From Lotus japonicus (lineage: Eukaryota; Streptophyta; Magnoliopsida; Fabales; Fabaceae): DNA of 64,000 nucleotides. The position numbers and the translations under genes were made by a program. The notes under the pieces were generated by a model. It searched no databases and was not told the DNA's origin. It saw nothing but the letters and a program-made list of their open reading frames with translations. Shown here one piece after another: positions 44,182 to 54,234 of this stretch (positions within the stretch are counted from its first letter, which is position 1; every line of letters starts with the position of its first letter). Where the stretch lies: positions 14,130,223 to 14,194,222 of the forward strand of contig NC_080043.1 in NCBI RefSeq assembly GCF_012489685.1. Direction: 5' to 3'.

Positions 44182-45294
44182 GAATAATTACGTGAATTAA
44201 ATTATTTTGCAAGTAATGTATTAAAAAGGTAAGGGATATATTTTATGAGAATGGTCTTTTTATATGAGAACATAAAAAGAAATCGTGGCCGTTAAATTTG
44301 ATCATAAATTGTCTAGATTAAAATAATTTAAAAATCATGTGATAGTCATGTGACCATTTAAAAATGTTATGTGACAAAAATGTCACATGGCTTAATATAT
44401 GATACAACTCATAACTTATACCCTGCCACTAAAACTTCATAGTTCATAATACTCAATGCTCACATTGCATATTAGTTACATTATCAAAAAAAAAAAAAAA
44501 AACATATATGTATGAACCACATAATTAACCGGGACAAGCAAGCCCTTACACTCTTTTTATTTCCTACTAAAGTAAATCCTCAGGGTATAAGTTTTCTGAA
44601 CTCAATCCTAAGCTTAGGACTGTGTTCTAACTTATTTTGTAAACTAATTTGTTTTTAAATTTCATAATCAATCACCAAAGAAGACATGGAAAACTTAGTT
44701 TTAGGCCTTGGTTAATGGCTTGCTTGTCCTGGTTCTGTGGTTCATTGAGTGGTTATAAAGTTTTAGTGGCAGTCTTGCTTTTGTTGGCAGAGATCACTTG
44801 TACTACTTCAGTTGGAGATGTACGTACTACGTAGTTATGCTTGACTAAAAGAAATAAAACTGTTTGTAATGTTATGTATGTAATATGCTGGTGTCAATTT
44901 GATAATTAAAACCGAGCTCTGAAGCAATGCAAGTATTGCAATGTCTTCTTACATGCAGAAGGGGTTGGGGTCTCTTAAACATGTAGTTCTATGTTTGTTC
45001 GATTTCTTCATTCATGTGTATAAAAAAAATGCACTTGGGTGGACTCCCCATTTTATTGCTCGATGGTTCTCAATAAATTTAGTCTTTCACTAATTAAGTG
45101 AGGGGATACTTTGCGAAAAAGGGAGGAGACGAACACAATAAACAAATGGATTATATCTGTTTTTTGTAAGTAATAAAGATAGTGTTCCAATTTTTTTTTG
45201 TAGACACCTAACTTTAGGTAAGAAAGAAAGAAGGCTTAATTACATATTTGGTCCCTCATCTGTACCTTTTCACGATTTCGGTCCCCAACAAAAA

Positions 45295-45587
45295 TCAATT
45301 ACATTTTGGTAAAGTTGGGTGGTCTTCCCTATTCTGTTGCGATCCCACACGAATATCCAAAAAATCAGCTGCGACGGCGAATTGAGATTTGACGTGCCAT
45401 GCCATCTCGGGAGATAGGGGCAACATGATGCCACGATTCTAATAAGTAATAACTAAGGTTACATGATAATAAAATGAGTTTGGAACATTTACCCTCTTAA
45501 GCAAATAACTAAATAGTAAATGAACTCTAGTGTCCCTTTTTAATGTGCACTAATAAATTATTCTTGCCTATTGAGACATATTCATCT
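45295..45587. repeat. Copy of 40795-41060, 3' flank of the GRAS genes
   Basis: The segment 45300-45560 matches 40795-41050, so the GRAS duplication carried its 3' flank. 45232-45300 has 'tttggtccctcatc' text, a stray TIR of the Mutator-like family. Confidence 0.7.
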
Positions 45588-47325
45588 TCAATAGACCTTC
45601 CAGGCTGACACAGAAAAGAGTGGCTTATCATTCCAACACACAAACAAACATTTATTTTCTTGAAGAAGCTTATATCCATTTCCATAGCCTTGTAATTCCT
45701 TTTTTGCCTGCATCATCCAGTCATATCTGATAGTTTCCCTCCCAAACCCAGCCAATTCAAGCCTTGGGATCCAAGTCTCAAGTTTCTCATGCCTCTCTTT
45801 TCTCTCAACCCCTTCACATGCAACAATGTTCTTTATTTCATCCCCTAATAAAGTCCTCTCCAGCATGATTCTCTCCACAGCTGTTCCTAAAAAAGTTGAT
45901 TCCAAGCATTTGAACAATGCCCCATAAAAGTCCAATGCTTTGTCAACCCTTTCTGTCAAAGAAGAACCATTGACATTGGACTCTTGTTCAGTAATCACCA
46001 CCAGTCTAGGTTGGAGCTTCCTGAGGCCATTTAGAAATCCTTCCATCTTGGGTGAAGAAGCACATATAGGAAATGATAACAGAGATGAACCAGAACTCTG
46101 GTTGATCTTTTTTTTCCCAAGGACCTCCTTAAATGTGCTTTGATTCATTGATTCCGATGGGGGGTTCCTGCAGCTGGACATTGAATCATCAGTGGCCAGA
46201 AGAGAGTGAAGCTGAAGCACTGAGCTAATTGCAAGAGGCTCTCCTTTCTCCACAGGCAAACTTTCAAGGTCAAGATTCTCCAGAGAGCTCACAATAGCAT
46301 TGAATTGGAGATGGAAATTAAACTTTTGAGCTTCAACTCCCAAGTGAAGGGCCATTTGCTCTAAAACTTCCTTCTTCTCATGAATGGCTGTAATTTTCAG
46401 AAGTAGTGGCTTCTTTTGTTGTTCTTTTAACCTCTGCATGAGGTAAATCCACTGAGCAGCTTCAGATGCACTGAGATCAATGACATGGATCACTTCTTCC
46501 CCTTTCATGGCTTCAGCAATGGCATGACTTGAGATCACATAAGCAATCTTCAAAAATGGATAAAACTGAAAGAATAAATTCTTTACTAATAGTTCTTCAG
46601 AGGTTGACAATGTTTTTGGCAAACTTAGAGCTTTAGGTACACCTTTCAGATTTTTCAGCACTTGGAAAGCTAGTCCCTCACTGACATAGGTGGCTACCCT
46701 CTGCATTGCATCACCATAAGGGGAAGCGATGTGAGCAAGATACTCCAGCGCATTATCTGCATATTCAATGCTTCCTGACTCAATAAACATAGCACAGGCA
46801 TTAATAATACGAGCCAGGTATTTTCCCCTATCTTCTTCATTCATATCTTTGAGCCATGCATATGGTGAACCTAATCCAAAAGATAACTTCATCAGAGAAA
46901 CTGAAAAAGAAACACTATGTACACTTGAAAAGAGTGTAATAAAGGATAATTGTTCCTCTTCAATCATTTCCACCCTTAACAGGAAAATGAGCTTGAATTT
47001 AGAACAGATATAAATACAAGGTCCATGGAGAAATTGCTCTACCTTTCATTTATGGTTATCACATAATTACAGAAGAAAAAATTGTAATTTCTGAAGAAAA
47101 ACAAATTGTGCATGAGATGATAAAGCACTTATGGTGCCTAATAAGAGATTGACCAAATGGAAAGGGAGAAATAATTTGAAGGTTTCAAGTTTCAACAACA
47201 TAAAGCAGTGAAAAAGTAACAGAGATTTATTCTCTTCTTTGTTGGAACATATACTTTCTTCTTATATTTCTTGAAGACTAATATTCTACTATGTAGAGTG
47301 AGTATTAGTATATACCTAGGTCCAT
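45588..47325 (-). CDS. GRAS transcription regulator, SCL3-type, copy 1
   Basis: Two exons: 47325-47316 (only ATG GAC CTA G) and 46870-45588, joined across a GT-AG intron of 445 bp, give 430 residues starting MDLGSPYAWLKD. This start matches the GSPY.WL.[DE] opening of SCL3-like proteins. The frame does run on upstream in exon 2 sequence (to 46967), but that part is intron. Domains: leucine-rich part I (about 20-95), VHIID-type VIHVIDLSASEAAQW (130-144), second Leu-rich part, PFYRE region with VVITEQESNVNGSS, and the SAW end CWNDKPLFSVSAW. GRAS proteins act in the nucleus as co-regulators; SCL3 tunes gibberellin/DELLA and root endodermis programmes. In VHIID, His-Ile is changed to His-Val. Confidence 0.9.
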
Positions 47326-47476
47326 AAGTTACCCTTTGGTTCACCTAAATGACCAGCAATCTCTCAAGATCTTTACTACGCTCCCAATCCAATTAAAAAC
47401 ACAGATGAAAACTTCCTAGAGGATCCAAATGTTCCGAAAAGAGAATGCAAAGCTCCAAAGGGACTGTGGTGTCTGA

Positions 47477-47487
47477 TTATATAGGGA
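47477..47487 (-). promoter_or_regulatory. TATA box of GRAS copy 1
   Basis: The minus strand has CCTATATAATC about 155 bases before ATG 47325. It is the best TATA match in the 5' flank. Confidence 0.6.
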
Positions 47488-47489
47488 AG

Positions 47490-49037
47490 TGAATCAATAT
47501 AAGTTAAAGTAATTGTAATCCATTCAGTAAGAGACAATAAAAGGAGTTGTTCTTGTCACCATTGATTTGTACAACTTTGATCAAATTTATTTTTGCTCTC
47601 CTGATCTCTTCATAAGATGACATTTATGCCGGCTAAACCGGGCATCATAGTTCTATTGATCTACAAGCCAACAAGGTTGCATATGAAAATCATGGTGTGT
47701 GTGATATTATTGATTTAACATTGTTGCACTAAATTTGTCATTGAAAACTTCTAAGACTATTATTGGGTTTCATATAAAAAGTTGCACTCTTGGAAAAGGA
47801 GATAGGTACTAAGAAATTTGTTTCCATAGGAGGAGATGAAAATATTTCCCATACCCCTTGGTTTATGGAGAAAGAATGAGACAAGTAAGTATTGACAAAA
47901 CCAAATGTGGATGGAACAAAAAATGCTGATTACTATCAGATAAAGAAGTGCTGTAAAATATCTTTAAAACTGCATGTCAATATAATTCTTTAGGATAAAC
48001 AAACTGTTGGAAATATAATCATTCAACTGGTTCATGAGTCATGACACAAACATAGGTTTCTTATGGCATAAGGGAATAAAATTCAAACAAAGTTGCCAGC
48101 TTGTGCTTTGAAACAAAGATTTCTTGTCTAAAATTCAAGCCATCAACTATCATTCCATATAAAAAGAATAATGTAGGAGAATGCAAGGTTAATATTTTGT
48201 AGCTTTTCAGTTTGGACAAGAAAATTTCCTAAAACATAATTCTGCAGCGTAGAAAACTAAGCACATGAAGAGTCACAAAAAACAGTTTCTAAAAGCAATG
48301 GCTAACAAGATGAGTATTAAGTATTTCATAGAGATTATGGATATCTGAATTGGATAAATCTAGGATAGCTAGTAGGGTCGACCCAAGGAATGACAACATA
48401 ATGTAAGGGCATAGAATATACTAACAAAATTGATCATTCCGATCCACACTCTTGAAATGCATTGATATCTTAGAAACATTTTTAATAGTTATGAGATGCT
48501 GATTTTTTAATATGATACCTTGAATTCTTGGAAGTCTACTATATTCATGTCATTGTATTATAAAAGACACCTGTTTTAAAATCTCAAGTGAGAAACCAAT
48601 GATAACTGGTTGGAAATTAAATATAATACGTGGTCTTTTGCCAGAGGTTTAGGTGAGATTACAAACAGTTAGAATTTTCGTCCACCAAAAGGTTCAGAAT
48701 GTAAAACAAAGAAGATTATCTAGTGGCTAAAGGTGCTTTAGTGATTGCAGGATCATATAAGGGTGGTTAACCAATGGTTTCAAAGAAATAAATTAAGTAT
48801 TGTATGTTCAAAATGTTCATATGTTGATAAAGGTGTATGTTCAATAAGTATTGTATGTTCATTTATTGTTCATAAGTATTGTATGTTCATAAGTATTGTA
48901 TGTTCATAAACACATCCATAAGTATTCTATGTTCATTTATTGTTCATATGTTGATAAACACATCCATCAAAATGTTCATATAAGGGTGGTTAACCAATGA
49001 TAATCACACCTAGATTGTGTGAAGCCAATTGATGTCA
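47490..49037. other. Spacer between the GRAS genes
   Basis: AT-rich sequence without coding signal. 48787-48990 holds an irregular minisatellite with units like AAGTATTGTATGTTCAT and CATATGTTGATAAACACATCC. Confidence 0.5.
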
Positions 49038-49166
49038 AAGCAGCTGAAAACTTTTGAACCACTGTCTAGAGGCTTGTCTAAGACAATAAATGAATTTTTG
49101 AAGCTTACATACAAGATTCGCCCCCTTAATACCATATCCTAATGGTAAATCCTTGGAAACCTCTTC
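49038..49166 (-). pseudogene. Copia reverse transcriptase fossil
   Basis: The minus strand is open for 43 codons with DLPLGYG, then LVCKLQKFIYCLRQASRQW, the conserved VCKL..SLYGLKQA.R.W block of Ty1-copia RT. It is ended by TGA and has no flanking domains. It is a small relic. Confidence 0.8.
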
Positions 49167-49609
49167 AAACATACTGGTTTTTGTTGTGAAATAGATTCAT
49201 GTGTATTTTGTATCAAGTATGATCAGAGTGATAAACATAATGAGGAATAATTAACATTCTCATCATTGATCAATGAATGGTACAAGAATCTCCATACATG
49301 CTGAGATATAGTTACTTCCTTCAGTGTTAGTTACAGAAACTGAATAACTAACTCTAGAAAGTCTAACTAACTCACATATACAAGATGGATGTGTTTTGAC
49401 ATCTTTAAAACCTTCAGCAGCTCTAGAGAAAAAAAATCATAAAATCTATACATATAAACAATTTAAAGCTAGAAAAGAAAATAATTATGAAAGTATAAAC
49501 CCATCTATCTCCTTCTCTTGATTATTCATTTATTTCTCTTGAAATCCTTTGCTTATTAACGAAAATACACAAGCAGACCTTCATCATATATATCTGAAGT
49601 TAGTAACAT

Positions 49610-51441
49610 TCATTTCCTGAAACTCCATGCTGATACAGAAAACAGTGGCCTATCACTCCAGCAGATAAGCAAACCATCATTCTCTTCTCTAAACTTGTAC
49701 TTATGACCATATCTCTGCAACAGACTCTTAGCTTCAATCCTACCATTGTAGCTCAAAGGAACCTTCACAAACCCCGCCAATTCGAGCCTCCGAATCCATT
49801 TCTCGAGTTTTTCATGCCTCTCCTTTCTATCAACTCCCTCACAAGCAATGATGTTCTTGATCTGCTCCCCCAGAAGCATGCTCTCAAGTTTTTGCCTCTC
49901 CACTGAAGTTCTCATCACAGTAGAATCCAAGCAGTCAAAAAGTGCACTGTAAAAATACAATGATCTATCAATCCGCTCCATCAAATTGGAACCATTTAGA
50001 TTCGATTCTTGCTCAGTGATCACCATCAGTTTCGGCTGGAGCTTCCGCATCGCATTGAGAAAGACCCCCATCTTAGGCGAGGCACCGAAAGAAAGAGGAG
50101 ACAAAGCAGAATCAGGACTTAAAATATATGCATTGATCATGTCTCTCTCAAGCCACTCAGCAAAAGTCCTCTGGCCCATGTGCACTGCTCTCTGCAGGTT
50201 CATAGATGCCGCTCCGGCTGGCGAGAACTTCCCACTCATGTCATCGTCCGTGGCAAGAAGAGAATGAAGCTGAAGAACTGAAGTGATTGCAAGAGCTTCA
50301 CCTGTCTTCACAGGCAAGTTTTCAAAGTCAACATCTTCCAGTTTGCTAACAATTGGATTAAACTGTAAAGGGAAATCCAAATTCCCAGCTTCAGCTGTCA
50401 AGTGAAGACTCATTTGGTCTAATACCTCTTTCTTTTCATGAATACCTGTGATTTTTAGATGGGGCGGGCCTCCATGGCGGTTTTTTAATGTTAGTAGAAG
50501 ATTCACCCACTGAGCTGGTTCAGAACAATGAAGATCAATGATGTGAACCCAGTTTTCACTTTCCATAGCTTCTACAATTGCTTGGTTTGTGATCAGGTAT
50601 GAAAACTTCAGGAAGGGGCAAAGTTCATAGAAGTATTTCTGAACAAGGAAGTCTTCTGAAGACGATGATGTTTTCGAGGAATTGAGAGCTTTGTATACAC
50701 CAGGTAAATGTTTGACTATCCTGTAACCAAGTGCTTCACTGAAATAAGTGACCATCCTTTGCACTGCATCACCATCAGGAGATGAAATCTGAGAAATGAG
50801 CTCAAGTCCTATATCTGCATTCTTGATGCTTCCAGATGCGACGCATTTAGCGCACTCAATAAGAAGGCTTATTGGGTTTTTTAATCCTTGGGAGTCATAT
50901 CTCAGCTCCCTCATCCACTGATATGGTGAACCTGGTCCAAAGCAGCTGAATTAGCATAAGTAAACAAAATATGTCCGTTCCACTCAAAAGCATCAAATTT
51001 CACTCACTTCTCACAATGTTAGGCCTTGATCTTTTTTCTTTTTCATTTATTGCTTTGATGGGCTTAAATTTTTAACAACAACTGAATAATCTTTTCCTTT
51101 ATTAAACCAAGTGATGCATATGAACCATTTATAGGTTCTATGCTTTTGTCCTTCTAATATAATTTTAATGCAGCAATCAGCGTTTTGTATAGCCTTTGCA
51201 CTACAGTAAAAGTTGATTCCATGTGATTGAAATCATGGGTTCTAGTCCTGGAAACAACCTCTTGTGTAAAAAAAACAAGGTAAGGCGGCATACAATAGGC
51301 TATGTGGTGGGATCCGCGCATAGCGGGAGCTTTAATGCACCCAACTGCCCTTTTCTATCAAACATTTTGTTTAGCCATGAATTTATTGAATAATAGAGTG
51401 AAAAAAAAAGTAGCCAATGAGTATATTTTACCTGACTCCAT
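49610..51441 (-). CDS. GRAS transcription regulator, SCL3-type, copy 2
   Basis: Exon 1 (51441-51432, ATG GAG TCA G) joins exon 2 (50931-49610) to give 443 residues, starting MESGSPYQWMREL. The acceptor is the AG at 50933-50932. Motifs: Leu-rich part I, VHIIDLHCSEPAQW (132-145), LKITGIHEKKEVL, a PFYRE region with VMITEQ-type text (LMVITEQESNLNGS), and SAW end CWSDRPLFSVSAW. It keeps the canonical VHIID and has a longer central loop than copy 1. It is a nuclear GRAS co-regulator, SCL3-like by its short N-terminus. The two genes lie head-to-tail, 2.3 kb apart, and share the same micro-exon design. The ATG at 50914 alone would lose the conserved GSPYQW. Confidence 0.92.
51216..51349 (+). mobile_element. 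Au-like SINE in the intron of GRAS copy 2
   Basis: A tRNA-derived head with B box GGTTCTAGTCC (51238-51248), then GGAAACAACCTCTTGTG, AAGGTAAGGCGGC and CGCGCATAGCGGGAGC, ending at AACTGCCCTTTT, is the known layout of the plant Au SINE family. Length about 130 bp fits. The target duplication is not clear. Confidence 0.75.
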
Positions 51442-51596
51442 AAGGTGAACCTTAGACAACTGATCAAGAACACCTACAACTTCAAAAAATTTACAGCCGG
51501 TGATCTTGGTTAGGCCAAAGGCCTCTAAGAGCAGCCAAAGAAAGGTTCTAATGTTCCCAGGCTAAGTGCAAAGCTCTAGAGTGTATGTCATGTGGG

Positions 51597-51605
51597 GTTT
51601 TATAC
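51597..51605 (-). promoter_or_regulatory. TATA box of GRAS copy 2
   Basis: The minus strand reads CTGTATAAAACCCC about 160 bases before ATG 51441, matching the spacing at copy 1. Confidence 0.65.
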
Positions 51606-51609
51606 AGAC

Positions 51610-54234
51610 CAAGTCAATTGAATTGAAGCTTTTGTCTTGGAAGTATTTAGACAGAATGGACAAGAGAAAGTGATTGATTTTGTCACCTCTAATTTGTCAT
51701 CCTTCAGGTGCAGCAGAGGAATATGGAATTTCTGAGATGCAGAGCCGTTTCAACCCATAATTGTCTATTTGTATATATAAGCATATTCAATTATTCATTG
51801 CTTGTTTCTTAGTTGTTGATGATGATGAGCATTGCAAGGTAAATCTTAGGAAGGTCCTCCAAAACTATATTGGATTCATGCTGAAACCTAGCTCCTCCAC
51901 TTTCTTTGGACAAAGGTCTCACAAGGGAATGGTTGAGATTGATGTGTTGGACAAAGGTGAAGACAAGGAAATGGTTGAGATTGATGTGCAAGTGTATGTT
52001 TTATGCGCAAATTCTCACATTGGAAGTGGTTGCAATATCTTAGGGTCACTATGCAAAAAATAATATTTTTCTATGCCTTCTAGCTCTTTGAATACTACAC
52101 ATCAATTGGACTTATATGCATGATCAACATGTCCTACAATAAACTTCACTCAAGGTGCATAATTACCATTTGTCATTTTTTTAGCATTTTGGATAACATT
52201 TGCCAAAAAAATTAGGGTTTTGTTTGCCGTTTAATCAACAAGTTTCTGCCATAACATAAGAGACTATTATAAAGAACAAAAATTAAACCTGAGAATATGA
52301 TCTGGCTGGTCTAAGTTATTCAATGGCGACAAGCAAGGTACAAAATAAACAAATACTCCTATCTTGTTAACTTAGCCATAGGGATATACCCCCCATCTAA
52401 GGATTATTTATAATTATTTTAAAAAAATGTGTTCAATTTTTAATACACTCATCATAAACTCTATTGATCAACCTAGAGTGGAGTTAAATAAATCCATGGG
52501 TAAGATAGAAATCTCTGTTACTAAACTTCGTTTAAATTTAACTCACCGCCAGAAAGAAAATTTACTATGACTGAATTAGATCTTTCACAAAGTCAAGGAG
52601 GGACAAAGCACTTTCTCCGCATTCAACAAACTCAAATTAAATCTTTTAGTTCAAGCACACGTCTTTTGTAAAATTTAAGCTATGGAAAATGGAAATAATT
52701 AATTTTGCATCATAATCTGTATTATTGAACAAATAAGACCATTAAAGACAACCCGCACAACTACAGAAAATGGAAAAGGTAGACAACCCCTAAAATGCAA
52801 AGTCGTTGTCTTTGAATATGCGCATCAATGGTAGCAGTGGTTTCATATGGAACAACAATACATCTTTTTTTGACAGCAACAACACATCTTTGGTCCGCAA
52901 AGATTACAACTTTTTAATAGGACGGGCTTAAGACGTAGCGGTTTCTAATATATAACTTGTTTATTTAAGGTTAAAAAAATCTAAAATAGTGTAGAAAGTT
53001 ATAGTTTCTTTTGTCTTGACCTGAGTATCCCCTAATCGGTAATCATGAGATTAATTCCTCGTTGCACGATTAGCACACTAAGCAATAGAAGGATGATAAA
53101 GGAATAATTATTTACAATTATAAAAATCTTAAGCAAATAGTTCATCATAAATTTATAAAAGTAATTTTGCAAGAAAATATGAGAAGATTAAATCACAATT
53201 TAAAAATTACAATGTCCAAAGCTATCTCTAATCAATGTCATAACTTTTCACATTTTATTAAATAGTCTTCCGATTTAAAAGTTCAATCGCAATTTGAATA
53301 AGGGCCATGGTAGTGCCACCTTATACCTAAGAACCTTGGGATAGCAAATATGCTCGTTTGAACTTTTATATAAACATGCTCTTCAGACTAAGAGTGTGTT
53401 TAGTCCAGAGGAGAAGAGAAGGGGAAAGGGTGCAATTTTAAGTGGAGAGGAGGAAAGAGGGGAACAATATTATCTTATCACGAGATGAGGGGAGGGAAAG
53501 GAAGAAAAAATAATGCGTTTCTTATTTGGTTCACAAAAAATGAGAGTTGAAAACCATTTCACTTTTATTGTAGTACTTACTTATAAAACAATCGAGTTTC
53601 ACAAAATGAGGATGGACATTTCTTAATTCTTACATATAAAATAGCTTTCCTTCAAATCCCTCAGAAGAAGGGGTCAAAATTGAGTTAGAAAGAGTAAGGC
53701 ACTTCATTCCATTTCTTCTCATCCTAAACATTAAACCAAACAATTTTTTTTAAAAAAAAAACCCTCTCCTCCACTCTCCTACAACCTTCAAACATTATGT
53801 AAAGATTAGGGAGAAGCATAGGAGGTTAAGGATGAGATGAAACAAACGGAGATGGTAGGAGACAGAAAACGAACAACAACGTACATTATTAAAACTGAAC
53901 TAAAATCACTGAAAGCTTCTATATTATTCGAGTTGATTGCGCATTAAGTTTGCAGCCTACATTTTACCACAAATTTCTTCTCAGTTTAGATTAAAACCTT
54001 GCATGCTGAATGAGTTGGTACATGAAATCAGACACAAAAAAACATTATACTGGATTTTACTTTACAAAATATACAGATTGCTGCTTAACTAAAACCCAGT
54101 TATAATGCTAATTAATATTAATTTTACATGCCTATACAACAATACTCAAAAAGCCACGGAGCCAAAAAAAAAAAAGGTATGTGTCACCTTGGTTAGTGGA
54201 CGCATTGATCCTATCTTTGAGAAGGAAATGCAAG
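51610..54234. other. Spacer between GRAS copy 2 and MUS81
   Basis: At 51925-51990 a ~36-bp segment (GGTTGAGATTGATGTG) is repeated in tandem inside a short open frame of no known family. 53385-53860 has purine-rich GAGGAGAAGAGAAGGGG ends and CT-rich partners, maybe an old MITE. I see no gene. The last ~100 bases before 54235 are the likely MUS81 3' UTR. Confidence 0.4.

Larger units (their letters stand above)
42740..44590 (-). repeat. Inverted duplicate of the dirigent 2 region
   Basis: Read on the minus strand, this block repeats 21640-21985 plus 23954-25200, without Helitron 1. It then turns over: 44700-45235 matches 25125-26830 in direct orientation without the retroposon at 25283. At least two rearrangements are needed. 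Confidence 0.7.

Noticed and set aside
46871..46967. N-terminal extension of GRAS copy 1 (start MIEEEQ)
   Set aside because: It is open by chance; it ends at a good AG acceptor, and joining to the 47325 exon gives the conserved GSPYAWL start instead.
51761..52063. 100-codon frame with a tandem repeat
   Set aside because: No known domain, promoter or splice support; the repeat is nucleotide-level duplication.
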